Positions 1 to 8,428 of a stretch of DNA of 64,000 bases are shown piece after piece. The notes under the pieces are model-generated. The model did no database searches. It was given only the letters and a program-made list of their open reading frames with translations, and had not been told where the DNA came from. Every line of letters begins with the position of its first letter. Positions within the stretch are counted from its first letter, which is position 1. The stretch covers positions 3,162,001 to 3,226,000 of the forward strand of contig NZ_CP051516.1 in assembly GCF_012689525.1 (NCBI RefSeq). The letters are read 5' to 3'. Source of the stretch: Paraburkholderia aromaticivorans (GTDB taxonomy: Bacteria; Pseudomonadota; Gammaproteobacteria; Burkholderiales; Burkholderiaceae). A program made the position numbers and the translations under genes.

Positions 1-1208
1 TTGTCCACGCGCTCCATCGAGATGCACTGTTCGACCGGACACACGTGCATGCACAGATTGCAGCCGACACATTCGGAGTCCATCACTTCAAAATGCCGGA
101 CGCCATCTTTTTCTTTCATGATGGCCTGGTGAGCCGTGTCCTCACAGGCGATATGGCACAGGCCGCACTGGATGCACTTGTCCTGGTCGATGCGCGCCTT
201 GATGTCGTATTTGAGGTTCAGGTACTTCCAGTCGGTGACGTTCGGGACGGCGCGGCCGCGAATGTCGTCGAGCGTCGCGTAGCCTTTTTCGTCCATCCAG
301 TTGGAGAGGCCGTCGGTCAGGTCGGAAACGATACGGAATCCGTAGTGCATCGCCGCCGTGCAAACCTGCACGCTGCCCGCACCGAGCACCATGAATTCGG
401 CGGCGTCGCGCCATGTCGAAATCCCGCCGATGCCGGAGATCGGCAGGTTCGGCGTCTCCACGTCGCGCGCGATTTCCGCGACCATGTTCAGCGCGATTGG
501 CTTCACGGCCGGGCCGCAGTAGCCGCCGTGCGTGCCTTTGCCATCGACCATCGGCAACGGCGACATCGCGTCGAGATCGACGGCGACGATCGAGTTGATC
601 GTGTTGATCAGCGACACGCCATCCGCGCCGCCCTTATAGGCCGCGCGCGACCCGGTTCGAATGTCACTGATGTTCGGCGTGAGTTTGACGAGACACGGCA
701 GCTTGGTGCCTTCCTTGACCCAGCGCGTGACCATCTCGACATATTCGGGCACCTGGCCGACGGCCGCGCCCATGCCGCGCTCGCTCATGCCGTGCGGGCA
801 GCCGAAATTCAGTTCGACCGCATCGGCGCCAGTGTCTTCGACGAGCGGCAGAATCCACTTCCAGTCGCGTTCGTTGCACGGCACCATCAGCGAGACGATC
901 ATCGCGCGGTCCGGCCAGTCGCGCTTGACCTGGGCGATCTCGCGCAGATTGACGTCGAGCGGACGGTCGGTAATCAGTTCGATGTTGTTCAGGCCGGCCA
1001 TGCGCTGGCCGTTCCATTGCACCGCGCCGTAGCGCGAGCTGACGTTCACCACATGCGGGTCGAGGCCGAGCGTCTTCCACACCACGCCGCCCCAGCCCGC
1101 CTCGAAGGCGCGGTTCACGTTATAGGCTTTGTCGGTCGGCGGCGCGGAGGCGAGCCAGAAAGGATTCGGCGAAGTAATGCCGGCAATCGTACAGCGCAGA
1201 TCGGCCAT
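1..1208 (-). CDS. preA: NAD-dependent dihydropyrimidine dehydrogenase subunit PreA (3' end cut by window edge)
   Basis: Catalytic subunit that, with PreT, reduces uracil and thymine to their 5,6-dihydro forms, the first step of reductive pyrimidine breakdown in the cytoplasm. The protein opens MADLRCTIAGI and has a dihydroorotate-dehydrogenase-like flavin barrel with the active-site loop NFGCPHGMSERGMG. Two C-terminal 4Fe-4S motifs follow, CIQCGLCHIAC and CVGCNLCMHVCP, the second just inside the window edge. About 402 codons are present; the E. coli protein is about 411 residues, so only a short tail should be missing. The ATG at 1208 follows AAGGAG at good spacing. It lies 68 bp after preT on the same strand, so the two are very likely co-transcribed. 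Confidence 0.95.
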   Translation of the reverse strand, partial: MADLRCTIAGITSPNPFWLASAPPTDKAYNVNRAFEAGWGGVVWKTLGLDPHVVNVSSRYGAVQWNGQRMAGLNNIELITDRPLDVNLREIAQVKRDWPDRAMIVSLMVPCNERDWKWILPLVEDTGADAVELNFGCPHGMSERGMGAAVGQVPEYVEMVTRWVKEGTKLPCLVKLTPNISDIRTGSRAAYKGGADGVSLINTINSIVAVDLDAMSPLPMVDGKGTHGGYCGPAVKPIALNMVAEIARDVETPNLPISGIGGISTWRDAAEFMVLGAGSVQVCTAAMHYGFRIVSDLTDGLSNWMDEKGYATLDDIRGRAVPNVTDWKYLNLKYDIKARIDQDKCIQCGLCHIACEDTAHQAIMKEKDGVRHFEVMDSECVGCNLCMHVCPVEQCISMERVD

Positions 1209-1276
1209 GTTCGGCTCCTTGGGGACTGCTGTTTTTTGTCTGGTATGACGCTTCGTTGGGCTTGGCTTGATTCGCT

Positions 1277-2626
1277 TCAGGCGGCTTTCACCGCTGTACG
1301 AGCGAACAGCGCATCGATCGCGGCAGCGGCGATCTTGCCGTCCTGCACCGCTTGCACCGTGAGGTCGATGCCGCCAGTGGCCGCGCAATCGCCGCCGGCC
1401 CACACGCCCGCCAGCGAGGTCTGGCCGTTCGCGTCAACCGCGATACGGCTGCCGTCCAACGTCAGCAACTCACGCTCGATGCCGACCGCCACCAGCGTTT
1501 GACCGATCGCCTTGAGCACCATGTCCGCTTCGACCACGAAGCGCTCTTCTCCACCGTCATTCGACGTACGTGCGAATTCGACAGCGGTGACCACGCCGCC
1601 GTCGCCAATCAGACGCATCGGCATGGCATGCGTGACGAGCGTGACGCCGCTGGTCTGCGCGAAGTCGCGCTCGGCCCAGGTCGCGCTCATCGCTTCGACG
1701 CCGCGCCGGTACACCATCGTCACCGACGTCGCGCCGAGCTTGCGGCTTTGCACGGCTGCGTCCACCGCCGTATTGCCGCCGCCGATCACGACCACGCGGC
1801 GCCCCACCGGCACCGTGCCCAAATCGCTCGCGCTGCGCACCTGTTCGATGAAGTCCACCGCGTTCATCACGCCGCCGAGGTCTTCGCCGTCCATCGCGAG
1901 TGCGCGCACGCCCGTGAGACCGATCGCGAGAAACACCGCGTCGTGTTGCTTCCGCAGCGTGTCGAGTTCGACATCACGTCCGAGCGCAACGCCGTGTTTG
2001 ATCTCGATGCCGCCGACCGAGCACAGCCACTCCACCTCACGCTGTGCAAAGTCGTCGACGGTTTTATAGGCCGCGATGCCGTATTCGTTCAGGCCACCGG
2101 CTTTTTCGTGCGCGTCGTAGATCGTCACGTTATGGCCGGCCAACGCGAGCCGGTGCGCGCAAGCAAGTCCCGCCGGACCCGCTCCAACCACCGCGACATG
2201 CCGTCCGGTTTCAGCCGCGCGCTTGAAGAGCACTTCGCCGCGCGCCATCGCCCAATCCGTGGCATGACGTTGCAGCGCGCCGATCGCCACGGGCTTCGCA
2301 TCCTGATGGTTACGCACGCAAGCGCCTTCGCAAAGAATCTCCGTCGGACAGACGCGCGAGCACATGCCGCCCAACGGGTTGGCCGACAGAATATCCACTG
2401 CCGCGCCCTTCAGATTGCCGTTGCTGATCTTGCGGATGAAGCTGGGAATGTCGATTTGCGTCGGGCAGGCGTTCACGCACGGCGCGTCGTAACAGTAGTG
2501 GCAGCGGCTCGCCGCCGCGGCCGCGGCGCTTGCGTCGAGCAAGGGCGCGATGTCGGAGAACTCGCACGAGAGCTGCTCGGGCGATAGCCGCTGAGCGGCA
2601 ATGTCGCCGGTTTGCTTGATGGCCAT
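1277..2626 (-). CDS. preT: NAD-dependent dihydropyrimidine dehydrogenase subunit PreT
   Basis: Electron-input subunit of the PreTA complex: it takes electrons from NADH through FAD and Fe-S centres and passes them to PreA. The 449-residue protein resembles the small subunit of glutamate synthase. It has an N-terminal cysteine-rich region (CHYCYDAPCVNACP, then CSRVCPTEILCEGACVR), an FAD-binding GxGxxG (VAVVGAGPAGLACAHRL) near residue 145 and a second dinucleotide fold (VVVIGGGNTAVDAA). I place the start at the ATG at 2626 (MAIKQTGD) because GAAGGAACG precedes it. An in-frame start at 2698 would add 24 residues of unfamily-like sequence. It sits between the M20 hydrolase and preA, all leftward, as expected for a pyrimidine-degradation operon. 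Confidence 0.94.
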   Translation of the reverse strand: MAIKQTGDIAAQRLSPEQLSCEFSDIAPLLDASAAAAAASRCHYCYDAPCVNACPTQIDIPSFIRKISNGNLKGAAVDILSANPLGGMCSRVCPTEILCEGACVRNHQDAKPVAIGALQRHATDWAMARGEVLFKRAAETGRHVAVVGAGPAGLACAHRLALAGHNVTIYDAHEKAGGLNEYGIAAYKTVDDFAQREVEWLCSVGGIEIKHGVALGRDVELDTLRKQHDAVFLAIGLTGVRALAMDGEDLGGVMNAVDFIEQVRSASDLGTVPVGRRVVVIGGGNTAVDAAVQSRKLGATSVTMVYRRGVEAMSATWAERDFAQTSGVTLVTHAMPMRLIGDGGVVTAVEFARTSNDGGEERFVVEADMVLKAIGQTLVAVGIERELLTLDGSRIAVDANGQTSLAGVWAGGDCAATGGIDLTVQAVQDGKIAAAAIDALFARTAVKAA

Positions 2627-2771
2627 ACTCGTTCCTTCTTCGATGTGAGGACGTAGCCGCTCCTGCCGGCCACGCTTCGAGCGGAGCCGGGACGGCATGT
2701 TTTATGGGCACTACGGTGAAGCGGGTCAAACGGGTGGCAAGGACCGCAACCGCTAAAGCGTTATGACATCG

Positions 2772-4052
2772 TCATGAAACCGGCTCGCAGGCACGCTCCA
2801 GCATGGCGTGCAGCAACACGTTGGCGCCGGCCTCGATCCATTCGAAGGTGGCGTCCTCGATTTCGTTGTGACTGATCCCGTCCACGCACGGCACGAACAC
2901 CATCGAGGTCGGCGCGACTTGCGACAGATAGCACGCATCATGTCCCGCACCGGACACCATGTTGCGATGCGGATAACCGAAGCGTTCGGCGGCCGCGCGC
3001 ACTGACTTCACGCAGGCTTCGTCAAAAGCGACCGGCGCGTAATAAAAGATCTGCTCGAGTTCGGTTTCGAGGCCGATACCGTTCGCGATGTCGGCCACGC
3101 CCTTGCGCAAGGCGGCATCCATTTTCGCGAGCACCGCATCGTCCGGATGACGGAAATCGACAGTGAAGAACACGCGGCCCGGAATCACGTTGCGTGAGTT
3201 CGGATAGACCTGCATCATGCCGACCGTCGCACAGCCGAACGGCGCGTTGTCCAGACCGATACGATTGACCAGATCGACCACGCGTGAGGCGCCGAGCAAC
3301 GCGTCGCGACGGCGCGGCATGGGCGTCGGACCCGCGTGCGCCTCCTGTCCCGTCAGCGTGATTTCGTACCAGCGCTGACCTTGCGCGTCGGTCACGACGC
3401 CGATGGTTTTCTGTTCGGCTTCGAGAATCGGCCCCTGTTCGATATGCAACTCGAACGCCGCGTGGAGCGGCCGACCGCCGCACGGCACATCGCCCGCATA
3501 GCCGATGCGTTTGAGTTCCTCGCCGATGGTCTTGCCGTCCACGTCCTTGCGCGACAGACCGTAGTCGAGTGTGAACACGTCGGCGAACACGCCCGACGCC
3601 ACCATTGCAGGTGCGAAGCGCGAGCCCTCCTCGTTGGTCCAGATCACTACTTCGACCGGGTGCTCCGTCTCGATGCCGTGATCGTTCAGACTCCGAATCA
3701 CTTCGAGACCACCCAGCACGCCGTAGATGCCGTCGAAGCGGCCCCCAGTTGGTTGCGAGTCGGCGTGCGAACCGGTCATGACCGGCAGCGCAGCGGGGTT
3801 GCGCCCGGCGCGGCGCATGAACACATTGCCCATCTGGTCGACACTGACCGTGCAGCCGGCTTCCTTCGCCCAACTGACGATCAGATCGCGTCCTTCCTTA
3901 TCGAGGTCGGTGAGCGCCAGGCGGCAGACGCCGCCTTTGGGCGTTGCACCGATCTTCGCCATCGTCATCAGGCTGTCCCACAGCCGCTTGCCGTCGACCT
4001 TGATCGACGTGGTGGGTTCAGCGTGCTTCAGCGCTTCGGATACCGCATTCAT
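2772..4052 (-). CDS. Zn-dependent M20-family N-carbamoyl-amino-acid hydrolase (beta-ureidopropionase/allantoate amidohydrolase type)
   Basis: Predicted to hydrolyse an N-carbamoyl amino acid. Next to preTA the natural substrate is N-carbamoyl-beta-alanine or N-carbamoyl-beta-aminoisobutyrate, the third step of reductive pyrimidine degradation. The 426-residue protein carries M20 metal-site motifs: GSHADSQPTGGRFDG (Zn His/Asp), TNEEGSRF, HIEQGPILE and the C-terminal GISHNEIED. The ATG at 4052 follows AAAGGAG. The intermediate enzyme, dihydropyrimidinase, is not in view and may lie beyond the left edge. Allantoate amidohydrolase and L-carbamoylase share these motifs, so the substrate rests on context. 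It is the first gene of the run, directly downstream of the dyad at 4203-4220. Confidence 0.88.
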   Translation of the reverse strand: MNAVSEALKHAEPTTSIKVDGKRLWDSLMTMAKIGATPKGGVCRLALTDLDKEGRDLIVSWAKEAGCTVSVDQMGNVFMRRAGRNPAALPVMTGSHADSQPTGGRFDGIYGVLGGLEVIRSLNDHGIETEHPVEVVIWTNEEGSRFAPAMVASGVFADVFTLDYGLSRKDVDGKTIGEELKRIGYAGDVPCGGRPLHAAFELHIEQGPILEAEQKTIGVVTDAQGQRWYEITLTGQEAHAGPTPMPRRRDALLGASRVVDLVNRIGLDNAPFGCATVGMMQVYPNSRNVIPGRVFFTVDFRHPDDAVLAKMDAALRKGVADIANGIGLETELEQIFYYAPVAFDEACVKSVRAAAERFGYPHRNMVSGAGHDACYLSQVAPTSMVFVPCVDGISHNEIEDATFEWIEAGANVLLHAMLERACEPVS

Positions 4053-4202
4053 TCGTCTCGCTCCTTTCGGTGAACCGACATGAAACTGGTGCATCGGCGG
4101 CGGGTTTTGGGGCGTGTCCGCACGGGGGCGGTGCACATTCGATGCCGTCGATCGCCTCTTATACAGAGGGCAAACCCTGGGGTAATCGGCCGCTCTTCCA
4201 AT

Positions 4203-4220
4203 CCTGTCCAGTTGGACAGG
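4203..4220. promoter_or_regulatory. Perfect dyad, candidate operator of the RutR-like regulator
   Basis: The arms CCTGTCCA and TGGACAGG are exact reverse complements with a GT centre. The core CCA-N2-TGG and the size match the E. coli RutR box (TTGACCA-N2-TGGTCAA). The dyad lies in the 343-bp divergent gap between the pyrimidine operon (start 4052) and the TetR gene (start 4396), which holds no other gene. Operator function is inferred. Confidence 0.7.
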
Positions 4221-4395
4221 TTGTAGCCGATTAAACTCGCCAAATCAACACCTTTCGTGCGGTGAGAAACATAGCGAGAAGCGTGCCATTGCACCGCAAC
4301 ATGCCTTCAGCGCGTGCGACGAATGCGCGTGTGGGCAGCGCGCCAAACGACTAGAATGAAGCGCGACGCGGCACCCATGCCGCCGAAGGCGAACA

Positions 4396-5106
4396 ATGAG
4401 AGACGACGACGTGGCGGCTGACATCACGGAAAACGAGGAAACACGCGCACCTTTGCGGCGGCGCAAGGCGCACATTCGCGAGTCGAATGAAGCGCATCTT
4501 CTGGCGTGCGCCGAGGCGGTTTTCGCCGAGCGCGGACTCGACGGCACCAGCACTGCGATGATCGCGGAACGTGCGGGCTTACCGAAAGCCAACGTGCATT
4601 ACTACTTCCCGACAAAGCTCGCGCTATATCGACGCGTGCTGGAAGACCTGTTCGAAGACTGGCATCGCGCCGCGGATACGTTCGAATGCAGCGACGACCC
4701 GGTCGAAGCGATCGGCGGGTACGTGCGCGCGAAAATGGAATTGTCGCGTCGCCGTCCGCTCGGTTCGAAGGTGTGGGCGAGCGAGATCATTCACGGCGCG
4801 GAGCACATGGAGGACATTCTCACGGAGCGAGTGAAACCGTGGCTCGATAGTCGCGTTAAGGTGATCGACGATTGGATCGCGCGCGGGTTGCTTGCGCCGG
4901 TGAATGCGCAGACGCTGATGTATATGATCTGGGCGACGACGCAGCACTATGCTGACTTTGACGCGCAGATTCGCGCGCTTAAAGGCAAGCGTGCGTTGAC
5001 GCAAAAGGCGTTCGATGCAACGACGGAGGAAGTGGTGCAGTTGGTGATTCGGGCGTGTGGGGCGGTGTCGCCGGGTAAAGTGGATTCGCCCGAGTGCAAC
5101 ACGTAG
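4396..5106 (+). CDS. TetR-family regulator, RutR-like
   Basis: Predicted repressor or dual regulator of the divergent pyrimidine-degradation genes. The 236-residue protein has an N-terminal TetR helix-turn-helix (about residues 35-80: GLDGTSTAMIAERAGL, then PKANVHYYFPTKLALY). Its ligand domain closely resembles E. coli RutR, including VRAKMELSRRRP and the stretch LMYMIWATTQHYADF near residues 175-189. RutR senses uracil and thymine, so a pyrimidine ligand is plausible here. The N-terminus is about 20 residues longer and more charged than in RutR. The ATG at 4396 follows GAAGGCG. Its position facing preTA across a perfect dyad supports local control. Confidence 0.88.
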   Translation: MRDDDVAADITENEETRAPLRRRKAHIRESNEAHLLACAEAVFAERGLDGTSTAMIAERAGLPKANVHYYFPTKLALYRRVLEDLFEDWHRAADTFECSDDPVEAIGGYVRAKMELSRRRPLGSKVWASEIIHGAEHMEDILTERVKPWLDSRVKVIDDWIARGLLAPVNAQTLMYMIWATTQHYADFDAQIRALKGKRALTQKAFDATTEEVVQLVIRACGAVSPGKVDSPECNT

Positions 5107-5160
5107 GCTCCTAATCTTCGAGCAGCACTATGCCGATCCGCAAACCACTGTAGGAAAAAC

Positions 5161-5397
5161 ATACACAGCAATCTGGTATCAAAATCCGAATTCGAGGCTA
5201 GGGTGCTCGAGTTATTTCGGCAGGTTGAATCATTCGGCGAAAGCGTGATCGTGACAGACCGCGGCAGGCCCGTGCTGGAAGTGCGGCCCTATCGCGGCGT
5301 GGAACGCAACGCACTCCAAGTGCTGCGCGGCACGCTTTTGCGTTATGACAATCCCACGACGTCCATCAGCGAAGACGAGTGGGAAGCCGCTCGGTGA
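5161..5397 (+). pseudogene. Phd/YefM-type antitoxin with a lost standard start
   Basis: The frame encodes VSKSEFEARVLELFRQVES and VIVTDRGRPVLEVRPYRG, typical of the prevent-host-death antitoxin family common in Burkholderiaceae. The family N-terminus is encoded from about 5161, but no ATG is in frame. The codon where one is expected, after AGGAAAAAC, is ATA at 5161-5163. GTG at 5203 could start a protein lacking the first beta strand. The frame ends with a TGA (5395-5397) that overlaps the GTG of the toxin remnant, the usual antitoxin-toxin coupling. I call it decayed because the start is damaged and its toxin is deleted. Residual expression from GTG or CTG cannot be excluded. Confidence 0.65.
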
Positions 5398-5527
5398 TCA
5401 CTCAGGCGAGTTCCACAAAGATCCCGCCGACCGCATGATTGTCGCGACAGCGCGCAAGTTTGCAGTCCCTCTCATCACGAAAGACGAAAAGGTCCGCGCC
5501 TATCCGCACGTCAAGACCATCTGGTGA
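5394..5527 (+). pseudogene. VapC/PIN-type toxin remnant with large internal deletion
   Basis: A GTG at 5394 overlaps the antitoxin stop and opens a frame that ends after about 14 codons. In a shifted frame the DNA then encodes FHKDPADRMIVATARKFAVP followed by LITKDEKVRAYPHVKTIW. That is the C-terminal quarter of PIN-domain toxins, including the conserved DPADR acidic motif. PIN toxins are normally about 120-140 residues, so roughly 80 codons and the first acidic active-site residues are missing and the frame is shifted. No functional toxin can be made from this DNA. Confidence 0.75.
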
Positions 5528-5564
5528 CTCATCGCACGGGCAAACAATGCCCCGCCCGATTCTC

Positions 5565-5583
5565 GACCGGACACCGTCCGGTC
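5565..5583 (-). terminator. Hairpin overlapping the boxA stop
   Basis: Arms GACCGGAC and GTCCGGTC pair perfectly around ACC and overlap the boxA stop codon. No T-run follows on the minus strand, so a rho-independent terminator is only a weak possibility; it may protect the 3' end. Confidence 0.3.
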
Positions 5584-6823
5584 AATACGTCTCCAGATGC
5601 AGCCGCCCCTCCTTCTTCAACTTCACCCACAGCGCTTCCCAATCGAGTTGATGCTGCTCACCAATCTCCTTAAGCGCCTGCAGCACGCCATCTTCCATAC
5701 CCTTCAACCCGCACACGTAGATATGCGTGTTGTCGTCCTTGAGCATCTGCGCCACATCGACCGCGCGCTCACGCATGGCGTCCTGAACATAACGCTTCGG
5801 CTGACCCGGCGTGCGCGAAAACGCCAGATTGGTATCGATGAAATCCTTCGGCAGATTCGTGAGTGGCCCGAAGTACGGCAACTCTTCTTTAGTCCGCGCG
5901 CCGAAGAACAACATCAGCTTCCCGGTCGCGCCCTTCAGCCGACGCCGACGCCGATACTCGGTCATCGCGCGCATCGGCGCTGAACCCGTGCCGGTGCAGA
6001 TCATCAGCAGATGCGAATTCGGATGGTTCGGCATCAGGAACGTGCCGCCGAACGGGCCGATCACTTTGACCACATCACCCTTCTTCAGATCGCACAGATA
6101 GTTCGAACACACGCCGTCCAACGAGTCGCCGTGCTGCTGTGCCACACGTTTGACCGTCAGCGAGACGTTGTTGTAACCGGGCCGCTCGCCATCGCGCGGG
6201 CTAGCAATCGAATACTGGCGTGCGTGATGCGTGCGGCCGTCGGCGGTCGCGCCGGGCGGCAAAATGCCGATCGACTGGCCTTCCAGTACCGGAAACGGCA
6301 TCGATCCGAAATCGAGCACGATATGATGAATGTCGCTGTCGGTCGATCCGTCCGTAAGCCGGTAGTTGCCGACCACCGTCGCGCTAGTCGGCTCCTTATG
6401 CGTGTAGAGATTCACGTAGGGCTTCGCGGCGGACCATGGCGGCACGACCGAGCCGCGCACGGTATCCACTTCGATGCCGCTCACTTCGGCCGACTCATTG
6501 CCCGATGCGCCCGCGCCCGGCGATTCGTCCGCGGCGGGCACGGCCATCGTGTTCTGTTCCGGCAGGACGTCCCACGTGAACTGCTCTTCGATCGGGTACG
6601 CGTCGGCCTTCAGCACCGTGCGCCAGTTGTCGATCGCGCCGGTCGGACACGGCGGCACGCACGCCATGCAGCCGTTGCAGATCTCCGCCTTGACCACATA
6701 GTTGTTGTCGTCGTGCGTGATCGCATCGACCGGGCAAGTCTCTTCGCACGTATTGCAGCGAATGCAGATTTCCGGATCGATCAGATGCTGCCTGAGAACT
6801 TCGATCGATACTGGGCCGTTCAT
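5582..6823 (-). CDS. boxA: Benzoyl-CoA 2,3-epoxidase reductase component BoxA
   Basis: NADPH-dependent reductase that feeds electrons to BoxB for epoxidation of benzoyl-CoA. The 413-residue protein starts with a two-[4Fe-4S] ferredoxin domain ([28 protein letters not shown]). After a linker comes a ferredoxin-NADP reductase module with the FAD motif ARQYSIASP and the NADP motif [13 protein letters not shown]. The ATG at 6823 (MNGPVSIE) is preferred because GGAGGAA sits 5 nt upstream; an upstream in-frame ATG would overlap that RBS. Last gene of the leftward boxC-boxB-boxA run, 53 bp after boxB. Confidence 0.96.
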   Translation of the reverse strand: MNGPVSIEVLRQHLIDPEICIRCNTCEETCPVDAITHDDNNYVVKAEICNGCMACVPPCPTGAIDNWRTVLKADAYPIEEQFTWDVLPEQNTMAVPAADESPGAGASGNESAEVSGIEVDTVRGSVVPPWSAAKPYVNLYTHKEPTSATVVGNYRLTDGSTDSDIHHIVLDFGSMPFPVLEGQSIGILPPGATADGRTHHARQYSIASPRDGERPGYNNVSLTVKRVAQQHGDSLDGVCSNYLCDLKKGDVVKVIGPFGGTFLMPNHPNSHLLMICTGTGSAPMRAMTEYRRRRRLKGATGKLMLFFGARTKEELPYFGPLTNLPKDFIDTNLAFSRTPGQPKRYVQDAMRERAVDVAQMLKDDNTHIYVCGLKGMEDGVLQALKEIGEQHQLDWEALWVKLKKEGRLHLETY

Positions 6824-6876
6824 GACTTCCTCCACCTTGAGATGCGGCGCAAGCGTCTCACGCGCCGCTCGCGTGC

Positions 6877-8304
6877 TCAGTTAAAGCGCACGTATTCGAA
6901 ATCGACCGGCTGACGGTTCACGCCCATCGAAGGCGGCGCAATCCAGTTGGCGAACTTGCCCGCTTCCGTGACGCGTCCCATCAACGACGCGACGTAAGCG
7001 CGGTCTTCCGGCGTGGCGAGCCATTTGGCTTCGTTGGCGGCCCATTCGGTTTCGCTGACCACGCGGCCGTCGGGCGACACGCGCGTGTTTGCGAAAGTGC
7101 CGATCTGCCGATTAAACGCTTTATGCGGCACCGTCATGCGGAAATCGATGCCGGCCTTTTCGAGCACCTTGTTCCAGCGCCCCACGCCCGCCACCGAATC
7201 CTTGATGTAGTCGTCGCGCAGCACTTCGTTCATGGCGTTGAGCATGGGCACTTCGCGCTCGACCAGCTTGCCGTCCTGCACGTCGAGCAGCTTGTAGCTC
7301 TGGCCGTTTAACTGATGATCGTCGTCGCGCTTGTTTTCTTCGTAGCGGCCTTTGAGGCCCGAGCTATAGAACGTGGCCGCGTTGGACGAATGATCGGCGC
7401 CGAACAGATCGATCGTGACCGAGTAATGGAAGTTCAGATAGCGCTGAATGGTCGGCAGATCGATCACGCCGGCCGCGCGAAGCTTCGCGACGTCGTCCGT
7501 ACCGAGTTCGTTCATCACCTGGGCGGTGCGCTGGATCACACGAGACACACCCGATTCGCCGACGAACATGTGATGCGCTTCTTCGGTCAGCATGAACTTG
7601 GTGGTGCGCGCAAGCGGATCGAAGCCCGACTCGGCGAGCGCCGACAACTGGAACTTGCCGTCGCGATCGGTAAAGTACGTGAACATGAAAAACGCGAGCC
7701 AGTCCGGCGTTTTCTCGTTGAACGCGCCTAGAATGCGGGGATTGTCCTCGTCGCCTGAACGGCGGCCGAGCAATGCTTCGGCTTCCTCACGGCCGTCGCG
7801 GCCAAAGTAGCGATGTAGCAAATACACCATCGCCCACAGGTGGCGGCCTTCTTCCACATTCACCTGGAACAGATTGCGCAAGTCGTACATGGAAGGCGCC
7901 GTCAAGCCGAGGTGACGCTGCTGCTCGACCGATGCCGGTTCCGTATCGCCCTGCGTCACGATGATGCGGCGCAGATTCGCGCGATGCTCGCCGGGCACGT
8001 CCTGCCAGGCCGCTTCGCCCTTGTGTTCGCCGAAGTGAATCTTGCGGTCCTGCTCGCCGGGCGTCAGGAAAATGCCCCAGCGGTAATCCGGCATCTTCAC
8101 GTGATCGAAATGCGCCCAGCCGCCCGCGTCGACGCTCACCGCGGTGCGCAGATACACGTCGTAGCCGTGCGAGCCTTCCGGGCCCATATCGCCCCACCAC
8201 GCCAGGAAATTCGGCTGCCATTGTTCGAGCGCGCGCTGCAGCGCCCGGTCGTCGGCGAGGTTGACGTTGTTCGGAATCTTTTCGCTGTAGTTGATCGATG
8301 ACAT
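6877..8304 (-). CDS. boxB: Benzoyl-CoA 2,3-epoxidase oxygenase component BoxB
   Basis: Di-iron oxygenase that inserts one O2-derived oxygen into benzoyl-CoA to give the 2,3-epoxide. The 475-residue protein matches the family length. Carboxylate-histidine motifs consistent with the di-iron site are visible: NVEEGRH near residues 149-155 and [11 protein letters not shown] near 240-250. Aromatic-rich helices lie between them ([15 protein letters not shown]). The ATG at 8304 gives the family-typical start [14 protein letters not shown]. It lies 124 bp downstream of boxC and 53 bp upstream of boxA. Needs BoxA for electrons and BoxC to open the product ring. Confidence 0.96.
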   Translation of the reverse strand: MSSINYSEKIPNNVNLADDRALQRALEQWQPNFLAWWGDMGPEGSHGYDVYLRTAVSVDAGGWAHFDHVKMPDYRWGIFLTPGEQDRKIHFGEHKGEAAWQDVPGEHRANLRRIIVTQGDTEPASVEQQRHLGLTAPSMYDLRNLFQVNVEEGRHLWAMVYLLHRYFGRDGREEAEALLGRRSGDEDNPRILGAFNEKTPDWLAFFMFTYFTDRDGKFQLSALAESGFDPLARTTKFMLTEEAHHMFVGESGVSRVIQRTAQVMNELGTDDVAKLRAAGVIDLPTIQRYLNFHYSVTIDLFGADHSSNAATFYSSGLKGRYEENKRDDDHQLNGQSYKLLDVQDGKLVEREVPMLNAMNEVLRDDYIKDSVAGVGRWNKVLEKAGIDFRMTVPHKAFNRQIGTFANTRVSPDGRVVSETEWAANEAKWLATPEDRAYVASLMGRVTEAGKFANWIAPPSMGVNRQPVDFEYVRFN

Positions 8305-8428
8305 GGTCGGTTCCTGGTTCGGAAACTGCAGTGACGGTGAATGGCGCGTATCGGGCAGACGGTGGCCTGTTTCGCGCTCGTTGCGCGGATGGCGTTCAGA
8401 CGCCCATCACGCGCGCATCAAATGCGTA

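Noticed and set aside
1352..2587. Long plus-strand frame opposite preT
   Set aside because: It is the antisense of a well-conserved gene, rich in Arg and His, with no RBS or family match; typical shadow frame in GC-rich DNA.
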